From: JAILEN01 sp036723975
GTDB taxonomy: Bacteria > Bacillota > Clostridia > Lachnospirales > Lachnospiraceae
Length of the DNA stretch: 44,976 nucleotides
NCBI GenBank assembly: GCA_036723975.1
Contig: DAIMGJ010000017.1
Span: 1 to 44,976 of the forward strand
Reading direction: 5' to 3'
Position 1 is the stretch's first letter, and each line of letters starts with the position of its first letter. A model generated the notes under the pieces. The model did not search any database, was not told where the DNA came from, and saw nothing but the letters and a program-made list of their open reading frames with translations. Shown here in pieces: positions 1-7,535 of this stretch. The position numbers and the translations under genes are program-made.

Positions 1-24
1 ACGAGACGACCAAAGTCGTCTCGT
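1..24. repeat. Perfect 10-bp inverted repeat at window edge
   Basis: Arms 1-10 (ACGAGACGAC) and 15-24 flank a 4-nt loop. The A run after it on the plus strand would be a T run before the hairpin on the minus strand, so it is not a textbook terminator for the minus-strand oxidoreductase that ends at 88. A smaller stem AAAGT-TAG-ACTTT followed by T's (minus strand, about 28-40) is a weak terminator alternative. The left flank lies outside the window. Confidence 0.5.
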
Positions 25-87
25 AAAAAAGTCTAACTTTGAGGGGTCACCTCAGAACGTTGTCCTCTGTCTCCCTGTTATTTAAGC

Positions 88-2961
88 TTATTTCTTGTAG
101 CCTGTAAGAGCGTTTCCAATGATCTTTCCACCACGTTTGATTACGTATGGAAGAAGCTTGCCGACCTTGTCCTCTGCTCTACACATGTTAGAAGCATCCG
201 GATGATCTCTGTGAAGCTTGATTGCGTCGAATTCGCACTTGGTTGTACAAAGTCCGCATCCGATACAACGGTTCTCATCAACAGTTGTAGCACCACAGCC
301 TAAGCAACGTTTTGCCTCAGCCTTAACCTGCTCTTCTGTTAAGGTAAGACGTAAGTCATCAAAGGTTTCCTTTGCAACTCCTGCTTTCTTACCAGGAATC
401 TGACGTTGCGCGTTATCGAAGGTCTCAAGCTTGGTCTGATCTTCGATGTCGTTCTTATCAAGTTCGATGAACTCTCTGCGATCACGGGCCAAATCAAGTC
501 TGTTACCAGGATGTACGAAACGATTAATAGAAACAGCACCTTCTCTACCACCTGCGATTGCGTCGATTGCAAATCTTGGTCCTGTAAATACATCACCACC
601 TGCGAAGATATCAGGCTCTGCAGTCTGACGGGTAAGAGGATCGGCAATGATTCCGCCGTTCGGGCGAAGCTCAACCTTTGTACCCTCTAACAACTTGCCC
701 CACTGGATGGACTGACCAATGGAAAGAAGTACATTCTCACATGGAATGGTAATGGTTTCAGCTTCATCGTACTTCGGTGAGAATCTGTGATTCTCATCAA
801 ATACAGAAGTGCATTTCTTGAATACGATTCCTGTAACTTTACCATTTTCAACTAAGATTTCTTTTGGACCCCAGCCGTTCTTGATTTCGATGCCGTCTTC
901 TTTTGCTTCTGCAACTTCATCTTTTGCAGCAGGCATTTCTTCCGGTGACTCTAAGCAAAGCATGGTAACCTTGGAAGATCCGGCACGAAGTGCGCTTCCT
1001 GCAACGTCGATAGCTACGTTACCACCACCGACTACTACGGTATCACCACTTAAGCGGTTTGCTTCATGGTCAAGGTTGATCTTTCGTAAGAAATCAACAC
1101 CGGTCTGAACACCGATGGCATCCTCACCCGGAACACCTGCAAGACGTCCGCCCTGGCATCCGACTGCGATAAAGAATGCTTTGTATCCCTGCTCACGTAA
1201 GCTCTGGATTGTAACATCCTCACCGACGTTAACGCCACACTTAATCTCGATGCCCATCTGTTTCATAACATCGATTTCAGCTTCGATAATATCTTTCTGT
1301 AAACGATAAGAAGGGATACCGTTCATAAGCATACCGCCCGGACGGCTTTCTTTTTCAAATACTGTTACAGGATATCCGTCCAAACGTAAGAAGTATGCAC
1401 AAGAAAGTCCGGCAGGACCTGCACCGATAACAGCAACCTTGTAATCATCTGACCACATACCACCATCATGCTTCTCACAAAGCGGTACATAGCGCTCTTC
1501 TTTCTTTAAGTCTAAAGAAGCGATAAACTTCTTAATTTCATCAATTGCAAGCGGCTGATCGATGGTACCACGTGTACATGCATCTTCACAGCGACGGTTA
1601 CATACAGCACCACAAACCATCGGGAATGGGTTGTCCTGTTTAATAAGCTTTAATGCATCTTCATATCTGCCTTCTGCAGCCATCTTGATGTAACCCTGGA
1701 TAGCCAAGTGAACCGGGCAAGCAGTCTTACATGGAGCTGTACCTGTTTCATAGCAGTTAATCTTTGCATCATCACGATAGTTGTAGTTCCACTTATCCGG
1801 ACCCCATTTACGTGCATCAGGAAGCTCACTCTTTGGATACTTCACTTCAGAACCATCCTTCTTGCAAAGCTTCTGTCCAAGTTTGGCAGCACCAACCGGA
1901 CAAATTTCCACACACTTACCGCAAGCAACACATTTTTCTTTTTCTACATGTGCACGATATGCAGATGCGGAAAGGTTTGGAGTATTGTAAAGCTGTGAAG
2001 TACGAAGTGCGTTACATACACCGGCAGCACAGTTACAAATAGCAACGATTTTGCCTTCGCCATCGATATTGGTAATCTGATGAACATATCCGTGACGCTC
2101 TGCTCTCTCTAAGATTTCGTAAACTTCTTCTTTTGTAACATAGTGACCGATTCCTCTGTCATCCATGTACTCAGCCATATCACCCATACCGATACAGTAG
2201 TCACCGCGGATCTGGCCGGAGCCCTCACCACGCATGGTCTGCTGCTTACGGCAAGAGCATTCGGAAATACCGTATTTATCATACATATCAATCCAACGGC
2301 TTAAGTGTTCAACCGGTACGGACTGATTTTCAAGCTCGATAGCCTTTTCAACAGGGATGGTATGCATACCTACGCCTGCACCTCCCGGAGGTACCATCTG
2401 TGTAATACCACCAAGCGGAAGCTGTGTCATAAGATTGAAGAAGGTAGCCATCTCCGGATGTTCTTCCGTAACAGATTCCTGCATCATCATAAACTCTGCA
2501 GAACCCGGAACGAAAATCGGAAGCTCATAGTGATACTCAAAGTTATCCGGATTGTTCTTACGGTCTTCTTTATTTTCATAATGACGGGTCTGCTCGATAA
2601 TACCCAAGTAACGAAGGTCGTGAACCATCTTTGTGGTATCTTCTACAGACATGCCGTTTTTCTGTGCAAGCTGTGGAATGGAATACGGTACACGTGTCTT
2701 TTCAAAACTTGCCAAAAGAAACTTTACCTGTTCCTTTGTAAGCACACGGTCAAGCAACCAGTACTCCGGATCACGATTGTTAATCTTATTGGTAAATTTC
2801 TTAACATAACGGTCAGTAATACGCTTTGCAAGCTGTATTACCAGTTTTTCCTTTTCAGGATCTTCAGCCACATAATTCGGGTCCTGCCAAAAGTCCCATT
2901 CGTTGATCATAGGATCGCCCTTTGACATGTCCATTGGTCTTAGATTTTTAACTAAAGCCAT
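88..2961 (-). CDS. FAD-dependent oxidoreductase with several Fe-S clusters (GltD-like fusion, 957 aa)
   Basis: Seen, in order: an N-terminal helical part with a winged-helix-like stretch (about 70-125); Cys-rich motifs CSCR (235-238) and a CNC/GVC group (309-316); a ferredoxin motif CVACGKCVEICP (344-355); a GltD-type Cys-rich helical domain (403-465); an FAD Rossmann fold GAGPAG (513-518) with the usual E/RPGG follow-up; a second nucleotide-binding fold GGGNVAID near 650; and a C-terminal CxGCG plus CIGCGLCTTKC ferredoxin module (about 895-920). The family known from glutamate synthase small subunits moves electrons between NAD(P)H, FAD and Fe-S clusters. The partner here is unknown: no glutamate synthase large subunit or hydrogenase is adjacent. 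Much longer than GltD (about 480 aa), so a fusion. Start fixed by AGGAGG 6 nt upstream. Physiological reaction unassigned. Confidence 0.85.
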   Translation of the reverse strand: MALVKNLRPMDMSKGDPMINEWDFWQDPNYVAEDPEKEKLVIQLAKRITDRYVKKFTNKINNRDPEYWLLDRVLTKEQVKFLLASFEKTRVPYSIPQLAQKNGMSVEDTTKMVHDLRYLGIIEQTRHYENKEDRKNNPDNFEYHYELPIFVPGSAEFMMMQESVTEEHPEMATFFNLMTQLPLGGITQMVPPGGAGVGMHTIPVEKAIELENQSVPVEHLSRWIDMYDKYGISECSCRKQQTMRGEGSGQIRGDYCIGMGDMAEYMDDRGIGHYVTKEEVYEILERAERHGYVHQITNIDGEGKIVAICNCAAGVCNALRTSQLYNTPNLSASAYRAHVEKEKCVACGKCVEICPVGAAKLGQKLCKKDGSEVKYPKSELPDARKWGPDKWNYNYRDDAKINCYETGTAPCKTACPVHLAIQGYIKMAAEGRYEDALKLIKQDNPFPMVCGAVCNRRCEDACTRGTIDQPLAIDEIKKFIASLDLKKEERYVPLCEKHDGGMWSDDYKVAVIGAGPAGLSCAYFLRLDGYPVTVFEKESRPGGMLMNGIPSYRLQKDIIEAEIDVMKQMGIEIKCGVNVGEDVTIQSLREQGYKAFFIAVGCQGGRLAGVPGEDAIGVQTGVDFLRKINLDHEANRLSGDTVVVGGGNVAIDVAGSALRAGSSKVTMLCLESPEEMPAAKDEVAEAKEDGIEIKNGWGPKEILVENGKVTGIVFKKCTSVFDENHRFSPKYDEAETITIPCENVLLSIGQSIQWGKLLEGTKVELRPNGGIIADPLTRQTAEPDIFAGGDVFTGPRFAIDAIAGGREGAVSINRFVHPGNRLDLARDRREFIELDKNDIEDQTKLETFDNAQRQIPGKKAGVAKETFDDLRLTLTEEQVKAEAKRCLGCGATTVDENRCIGCGLCTTKCEFDAIKLHRDHPDASNMCRAEDKVGKLLPYVIKRGGKIIGNALTGYKK

Positions 2962-3043
2962 GTAATTCCTCCTATTATATATACATAATTTTGTGCAAAC
3001 AAAATCCCCCCCTATAGGGTTTCCATACTACGTTTATTTTATC

Positions 3044-3100
3044 AAAAAAAAAGCGGTTTGTATATAAAAAATAACCATTTATTTCCTATATACACCGCTT
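3044..3100 (-). terminator. Rho-independent terminator of mecA
   Basis: On the minus strand AAGCGGTGTATATA pairs with TATATACAAACCGCTT (two-base bulge) and is followed by an uninterrupted T run. It lies about 85 nt after the mecA stop. A second hairpin (about 3137-3171, TTCTAA...TTAGAA around GCAACA/TGTTGC) sits between the stop and the terminator. Confidence 0.8.
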
Positions 3101-3183
3101 ATTTTGTGCATTTTTACACACTCAAATTTCAATTGTCTTCTAAGGCAACAGGTGTTGCATTAATTAGAAAGGCATCCACACCC

Positions 3184-3909
3184 TTATAGCTGTGCTAGAT
3201 CAGTGACTGCTGTGTTTTGAATCATCATTGTTCCATGTTCTTTCAATCGACCGGTTAAGCCATCATCATGAAACATCTGATTAGAATACTCTGCAACCGC
3301 AAAAACATTTTTAGCGATTTCCTTTTTCGTCTGTACAAAACTCAAGGATAAGAAATACTCGTCATTGAACTTGTATAAATCTGACGGAATCTCGCCTAAG
3401 TGGACCAATGTCTTTGACATGCGAATTGCATCTTCCAAATCATCAAATACCGCCCAAAAAGTCATCTCCAAAGGATCGTCCTCGGAAGCGCTTTCCAGCA
3501 CTTCCTTTGCCTGTTCCTCATCAAAAGGTACGGGCTGATACGGCTTTGCCTCGGTCAAACCTCCCTTGTGAACGGCACCCTTTTTTTGACTTTCTTGGAT
3601 AATCATCTCGGAAAAATCTTTCAGTTTATCTTTAAACTGGGCAAGCATAGCCTTGATTGCAGAGTTTTGATCATCGCTGATCATCAGAGAAATATCTCCA
3701 CCCGGCATAATGGAAAGTTGAACGTTTAGCGCCTCTCCCGTGGTATGGAAATCAACTTCTTCTTTTGCTTCCTGAAGTATATAACGAAGGAAGCCCTCCG
3801 CCTTTTCACGGTCGTCCATTAAATCATCCAGTTGGACTCCGTATGCTACCATCTCGTCACGGGAAATTACGCACCGGATGGAGTTCTCATCTAACTTTGT
3901 AAATTTCAT
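3184..3909 (-). CDS. mecA: MecA family adaptor protein
   Basis: MecA adaptors bind substrates through the N-terminal domain and deliver them to the ClpC AAA+ unfoldase through the C-terminal domain, in the cytoplasm. The 241-aa length is typical. The N terminus opens with the family's MKF...LDENSIRCVISRDEM pattern, a charged acidic linker follows (about 110-140), and the C terminus ends in an F/Y-rich alpha/beta domain. GAAGGTGA lies 5 nt before the ATG. Monocistronic: it has its own terminator and an 80-nt gap upstream. No ClpC is in view. Whether it controls competence or another regulon cannot be read here. Confidence 0.85.
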   Translation of the reverse strand: MKFTKLDENSIRCVISRDEMVAYGVQLDDLMDDREKAEGFLRYILQEAKEEVDFHTTGEALNVQLSIMPGGDISLMISDDQNSAIKAMLAQFKDKLKDFSEMIIQESQKKGAVHKGGLTEAKPYQPVPFDEEQAKEVLESASEDDPLEMTFWAVFDDLEDAIRMSKTLVHLGEIPSDLYKFNDEYFLSLSFVQTKKEIAKNVFAVAEYSNQMFHDDGLTGRLKEHGTMMIQNTAVTDLAQL

Positions 3910-3991
3910 GGACTCACCTTCTTTCTTTTATATATTATCATATCGGATAGTTATTCCATATTATAAAGAATATGTCAACACAAATCAAATT

Positions 3992-4249
3992 TTACAATTC
4001 CTCATCCTCACGAAAAAATCCGGCAAGGATATCGAAAATACACCAAATAGCACCAAACACCGTGGCACAAAAGAAAACGCGAATAAAACTGTTTAGAAGA
4101 AGTCCCCAGGTAATGCTATGGGTGGTGTATCCCACATATAAATTTCGAAGCGGAGCAAACAACAGCCAGTATCCGCAAAGATACAGCCCCAGTAAAGTTC
4201 CTCCCAAAGATAACAATAACTCCATTATTTTCTTAAATGCTTTTTTCAT
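3992..4249 (-). CDS. Small membrane protein of unknown function (85 aa)
   Basis: Two hydrophobic segments (about 9-33 and 46-72) separated by a short loop with Arg and Tyr, a Lys-rich N terminus and an acidic C-terminal tail (EDEEL). It starts 9 nt after the PAP2 stop, and its AGAGG site overlaps that stop, so it is cotranscribed and probably translationally coupled with the phosphatase. No family recognised. It may modify or anchor the PAP2 enzyme, but this is only inferred from position. Confidence 0.6.
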   Translation of the reverse strand: MKKAFKKIMELLLSLGGTLLGLYLCGYWLLFAPLRNLYVGYTTHSITWGLLLNSFIRVFFCATVFGAIWCIFDILAGFFREDEEL

Positions 4250-4258
4250 TATAAACCT

Positions 4259-4756
4259 CTAAAAAACCACGTAATATCCGATTGCACCAAGAATAATTCC
4301 GGCAGCTGCACCCACTGTCACATCCTTAATAAAGTGGACACCGCCGAACACGCGAATCACTGCAAGCAAAACTCCCAGCAGCATAAACCAGATTCCCAAA
4401 TCTACCTGCACCTGCATAAATGTCATTCCAATGATAAAAATGGAAAACACATGGCGGCTGGGAAAGCTTTTTCCAAGGGTACTTTTATGGATAATCGGTT
4501 CAAAATCATATAATTCGTAGGGGCGCTTGCTGTCGTAAAGCCGACGAAATACCGTAACAATCATAAAAGATACGCCGGGTACCAAAACCGCCTCCGGTAA
4601 AAAACTGCTTCGATTTAAAAACAAATAGCCCAATAAAATGGGATAACACAAAAATGTAATGGCGGTAATCAACTTGTCCAATACATTTAAAAGGATGACC
4701 AAAAACGTTTTTTGACGAATGCTCTTCGTCATTTTTTGAAATGTTTCTTCTTTCAT
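4259..4756 (-). CDS. PAP2-family membrane phosphatase
   Basis: An integral membrane acid phosphatase of the type-2 phosphatidic acid phosphatase superfamily, which hydrolyses lipid phosphates such as undecaprenyl pyrophosphate or phosphatidylglycerophosphate. All three signature motifs are visible: KRP (about 77-79), PSRH (about 99-102) and R-x5-H-x3-D in RVFGGVHFIKD (about 134-144). About five TM segments in 165 aa fit the short bacterial forms. First gene of a two-gene unit with the 85-aa membrane protein. The exact lipid substrate is not determined. Confidence 0.8.
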   Translation of the reverse strand: MKEETFQKMTKSIRQKTFLVILLNVLDKLITAITFLCYPILLGYLFLNRSSFLPEAVLVPGVSFMIVTVFRRLYDSKRPYELYDFEPIIHKSTLGKSFPSRHVFSIFIIGMTFMQVQVDLGIWFMLLGVLLAVIRVFGGVHFIKDVTVGAAAGIILGAIGYYVVF

Positions 4757-4790
4757 AGTACCTTCCGGTTTCTGTTTTATTTCTATCTGT

Positions 4791-4820
4791 ATTATACCAA
4801 ATATAAAGGCAAAACAAAAA
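4791..4820 (-). promoter_or_regulatory. Likely promoter of the PAP2 gene
   Basis: A perfect -10 TATAAT (4791-4796, minus strand) with a weak -35 TTTTTG 18 bp upstream. The -35 overlaps the T tract of the upstream carD terminator, so the two signals are packed together. Confidence 0.45.
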
Positions 4821-4847
4821 CGGGTCGCTTCAAGAGCAACCCGTTTT
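4811..4847 (-). terminator. Terminator of the CarD-family gene
   Basis: AAAACGGGT pairs with ACCCGTTTT, with an inner GCT/AGC extension, and the minus strand continues TTTTTGTTTTG. It starts 4 nt after the carD-type stop codon. Confidence 0.85.
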
Positions 4848-4850
4848 ATA

Positions 4851-5390
4851 CTACTGAATCTTCATAGTCTTGATACAAATATCCTTTTCGGATTTTAAAT
4901 TGGCAAAGAATTTTTCACGAACACTTTCCATATCCTTTCCCAACGCAAATGCCATTTCTTCAAAAAGCTTTCTGCCTGCGGTAGCCATCACCTTTTCATC
5001 GGAGGACATGGCCTTTTTTCCGGAGGCCATGCGCATCTGCTCACGCAAGTACACAGTCTTTACCACGGTAGCCAAAGGCACCGGATCAAATTCGGAAATC
5101 TTTTCTTTAAAAATATCACCCAAGGTGCGAATATTCTGCTCCGGAATCACAGGAAGCTCCAACACACGATCCAAAAGATTCTGCATCTCTTCCTGACTCT
5201 TTACGTCACGAATACGAAGTTTGGATGACACAGGGGTAAGCACCTGTGCGCCTTTTTGGAAAACAGGCTCCAATGAATAATACATCTTTTCAGAGCCCTT
5301 ACCCTGCAGAGCCTTCTCAGAAATCTCCGCAACCTGGCAAACACCGCTTCCTTCATGCATCAAATAATCGCCAACCTGATACTCGCTCAT
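4851..5390 (-). CDS. CarD/CdnL-family transcriptional regulator
   Basis: CarD-type proteins bind the RNA polymerase beta subunit and stabilise open promoter complexes. The N terminus (YQVGDYLMHEGSGVCQVAEI) is the Tudor-like CarD/TRCF RNAP-interaction fold; about residues 55-180 form the helical DNA-contact domain. The length is near the family's norm. I place the start at the second in-frame ATG (5390), because GATGGTG lies a few bases upstream and the family begins just before the YxVGD motif; an ATG at 5402 has no properly spaced site. Monocistronic, with its own promoter and terminator. Confidence 0.85.
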   Translation of the reverse strand: MSEYQVGDYLMHEGSGVCQVAEISEKALQGKGSEKMYYSLEPVFQKGAQVLTPVSSKLRIRDVKSQEEMQNLLDRVLELPVIPEQNIRTLGDIFKEKISEFDPVPLATVVKTVYLREQMRMASGKKAMSSDEKVMATAGRKLFEEMAFALGKDMESVREKFFANLKSEKDICIKTMKIQ

Positions 5391-5420
5391 AACACACACC
5401 ATCTTTCTAAACGAACAATA

Positions 5421-5448
5421 AGTATAGCCAAAAGTCTTGGCAAAACAA
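5421..5448 (-). promoter_or_regulatory. Promoter of the CarD-family gene
   Basis: TTGTTT (5443-5448), a 16-bp spacer and TATACT (5421-5426) on the minus strand, about 30 bp before the start codon. The promoter is enclosed by a 7-bp inverted repeat, AGTATAG/CTATACT (5421-5427 and 5450-5456), a possible operator. Confidence 0.6.
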
Positions 5449-5462
5449 CTATACTAAGGGAC

Positions 5463-5520
5463 AAAAAACTGCGTTTCACCTCATTTTAGAAGTTCCCCCG
5501 CAGTTGCTCTGTAATAATAC
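5463..5520 (-). ncRNA. Candidate very short transcript with terminator-like hairpin
   Basis: On the minus strand a -10-like TATTAT (5514-5519) is followed directly by AACTGCG...CGCAGTT (arms 5499-5505 and 5467-5473) and a T run. The 25-nt loop contains GAGGTGA, a near-perfect Shine-Dalgarno sequence with no gene behind it. No good -35 is seen. It may simply be a leader or terminator element. Confidence 0.25.
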
Positions 5521-5530
5521 CACAAAAGAG

Positions 5531-5560
5531 GCAAAAATAAAAGGACACCAAGTGTCCTTT
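5531..5560 (-). terminator. Perfect 9-bp hairpin with T-rich 3' side
   Basis: AAAGGACAC (5540-5548), a 3-nt loop and GTGTCCTTT (5552-5560); the minus strand continues TTTTATTTTT. It is the second terminator-like hairpin after the fliB-like gene, which already has one at 5624-5694. Confidence 0.5.
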
Positions 5561-5623
5561 CGTCGCTTTTCACAAATTGTTCACATTTGATTTAAGTAAT
5601 ATTTACCATAGAATAGTTACTCT

Positions 5624-5694
5624 AAAAAAGTCTCAAATGTATTTTCACCGAGCGCCCGGAAAGCGCTCTACATGAATAATATTTGAGATTTTTA
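5624..5694. repeat. Dispersed hairpin repeat, copy 1 (bidirectional terminator)
   Basis: A long stem bounded by TCTCAAAT and ATTTGAGA, with core GAGCGC (5651-5655 region) pairing GCGCTC, an A run before and a T run after. The stop codon of the methylase gene (5692-5694) lies inside its T tract. About 80 percent identical to copy 2 at 35123-35194, with compensatory core changes. Confidence 0.8.
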
Positions 5695-6843
5695 TAGAAA
5701 TTCTCTGCGTATCACTTCCATTAGATTGTGTTTGAGCGATGGGTTATGTTGGATGCCCTGCTCGCAAATATAAAGGACTTCCGCAATGCGTTCATGGCTT
5801 CTGCACTTTCCCTTTTCCATATAATCCACCAAATCAAAAATCATATAAAGCTGTGTGTAAAGCACACAATATAAAAATTGGCGAAGGATGTTGTAGTTTT
5901 CGTATGCTAGGAAAAACAACTCGTTCATACACCAGGAAAAATAAGACTGATACCGTAGGTAGGCCTCAGGGCACTCTTTTAGCATCTTTCGAAGTTCGGT
6001 ATCAAAGTATTCATCCACTTTATCCAGATACTGCTTTCCGAAAGTATCAAGATATCCTTTTATCAAATGATAAAACTTCGGCTCTCGCACAGACAGCGCC
6101 CCGTAATTAATGCAATCCAACACCATATGGTCGATGGTTTCAATCTTGAAAAAGCAATACGTCGGACGGTTCAAAAGGGCATACTCTCCCTGACACTTCT
6201 TATCTAACGTAAGTTCCACCGTATCCGTTTCAGCAAGCTTATCACGAATAATAAAATCATGCTTTCTGTAGATATAGGCATACATCGCCTGCCAAAGGGT
6301 AGCCATATCCACTTTTTCAGTCCAAAAGAAATCAAGAAGCTTTTCTTCTTCCTTTTTTAGAAAAGAAAACATTTTTTCGTCTTCGTTTTCGATTTCCCAA
6401 AAGACTTCCACATCCATGGTGGCGGGGGAAAATGTTCTTCGCCCCGGATTTTCCACAAACAGCTTTGCAATTGCCGGGCAGGAAAGAACCAAAGTAGAAC
6501 GGGCTTCTTTGTAGTAAAGCACCGTTTCTCTGGGATAGGTACGACAAACCAAAGGCATCAGCTCCGGCGTGCCGTTTGCCTGAAACTGACAGGTTTTGTC
6601 GCTGTTCCAAAAGGGGCAGCGCCCGAACTGTCGTTTAATGATTTTAATGTCTGGGTTTTTGATGTGTTTGCCGATGTGGCTTCTCACGTGACGGCCGTAT
6701 GAGCCGGGAAGATTTTTATATCGTTCGAATGTCTCATCATCCACCGGAAGCACCCACCCTTTACAACAACTGGTGGGGCACTCCCCTGCAAGACAGTGAT
6801 ATTTTTCGTATAGGTCGGAAATGTATATTATATAATCTTTCAT
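5692..6843 (-). CDS. fliB: FliB-like flagellin lysine-N-methylase
   Basis: FliB-type enzymes N-methylate surface lysines of flagellin; the family also carries clustered cysteines thought to bind metal or an Fe-S cluster. Seen: C-x5-C-x3-CC-like cluster in the first 30 residues (CLAGECPTSCCKGW), CPFW...CQF (about 77-87), CRTYPRE (about 100-106) and SCPAIA (about 120-125), the family pattern. Length 383 aa is normal. It suggests the host is flagellated, although no flagellin gene is in the window. Located 45 nt after the HAD gene on the same strand, with a dispersed short hairpin in the gap and only a distantly spaced GAGG. Confidence 0.8.
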   Translation of the reverse strand: MKDYIIYISDLYEKYHCLAGECPTSCCKGWVLPVDDETFERYKNLPGSYGRHVRSHIGKHIKNPDIKIIKRQFGRCPFWNSDKTCQFQANGTPELMPLVCRTYPRETVLYYKEARSTLVLSCPAIAKLFVENPGRRTFSPATMDVEVFWEIENEDEKMFSFLKKEEEKLLDFFWTEKVDMATLWQAMYAYIYRKHDFIIRDKLAETDTVELTLDKKCQGEYALLNRPTYCFFKIETIDHMVLDCINYGALSVREPKFYHLIKGYLDTFGKQYLDKVDEYFDTELRKMLKECPEAYLRYQSYFSWCMNELFFLAYENYNILRQFLYCVLYTQLYMIFDLVDYMEKGKCRSHERIAEVLYICEQGIQHNPSLKHNLMEVIRREFL

Positions 6844-6846
6844 TTT

Positions 6847-6878
6847 ATTGACTGCCCACCTCTGCTCGCGGTGGGAAT
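6847..6878. repeat. Short dispersed hairpin, family 2, copy A
   Basis: CCCACC (6855-6860) pairs perfectly with GGTGGG (6870-6875) around a 9-nt loop. A near-identical element lies at 40329-40357. Both sit between two minus-strand genes, directly 5' of the downstream gene's start, and the minus-strand stem contains GAGGTGGG, which resembles a ribosome binding site. Confidence 0.6.
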
Positions 6879-6888
6879 TTGTTCTTAT

Positions 6889-7533
6889 TTAAAGTAGTGT
6901 TACTAATTCGTCCAGTGACGTGCAGACTGCGTATAGCTGTGCTCGCATCTCATCATCCGGTTCTGTGAGGTCCGGAATCATGACCGTAGGGCAACCTGCG
7001 CGAATAGCGGAAAGGATCCCGTTGGGAGAGTCCTCCACTGCCATACAATCTGAAGGAGCTAACCCGAGTTTTTCACAGGCATAAAGATAAGGATCCGGAT
7101 ATGGTTTTCCGTGAGCTACCTCGTGTGCACTGATTACTTCGTCAAACTCCTCGTCCAGTCCTGCCATTTTTAATCGTTCTACCGCTTTTTCCAATTGATT
7201 GGCGGTAACAATGGCAGACTTTAGATGATGTTCTTTCAAGTATGAAAGAATCTCATGCAAGCCCGGCTTTAACGGAATCCCGTTTTCTTCCAATTCCGCC
7301 GCAACTTTTTTTCTGCAAAGAACCCGAACCGCTTCAATATCAACCGCACCATTATGACGCTCTGCAAACATTTTTTGAGCATCGGTATGATTTAAACTGC
7401 GAAGATCCAAAGCATCCTCGTAGGAAAACATGGTATAACCCAGTTCATGAGCGGCTTCCTGCCATATACGGTTGTAAATTCGCTCGGTATCCGTCACGGT
7501 ACCGTCCATGTCAAATAAAACTGCTTTTATCAT
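6889..7533 (-). CDS. HAD-superfamily hydrolase (beta-phosphoglucomutase/phosphatase type)
   Basis: A cytoplasmic HAD subfamily I enzyme, probably a sugar-phosphate phosphatase or mutase. Seen: motif I DMDGTVTDTE (8-17, nucleophile and general acid Asp pair), a helical cap (about 18-80), motif II with VTAN (Thr near 113), motif III GKPYPDPYLYA (Lys about 143) and motif IV EDSPNGILSA (about 167). 214 aa is standard. Starts 2 nt after the LysR stop, so probably cotranscribed with it. The substrate cannot be told from sequence. Confidence 0.85.
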   Translation of the reverse strand: MIKAVLFDMDGTVTDTERIYNRIWQEAAHELGYTMFSYEDALDLRSLNHTDAQKMFAERHNGAVDIEAVRVLCRKKVAAELEENGIPLKPGLHEILSYLKEHHLKSAIVTANQLEKAVERLKMAGLDEEFDEVISAHEVAHGKPYPDPYLYACEKLGLAPSDCMAVEDSPNGILSAIRAGCPTVMIPDLTEPDDEMRAQLYAVCTSLDELVTLL

Positions 7534-7535
7534 AA

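Noticed and set aside
1..24. Terminator of the 957-aa oxidoreductase gene
   Set aside because: On the coding strand the T run precedes the hairpin instead of following it; bases left of the window would be needed to decide.
2305..2925. 206-aa open frame on the plus strand inside the oxidoreductase gene
   Set aside because: Antisense shadow of a well-supported gene; Phe/Leu/Cys-rich with no domain or ribosome site.
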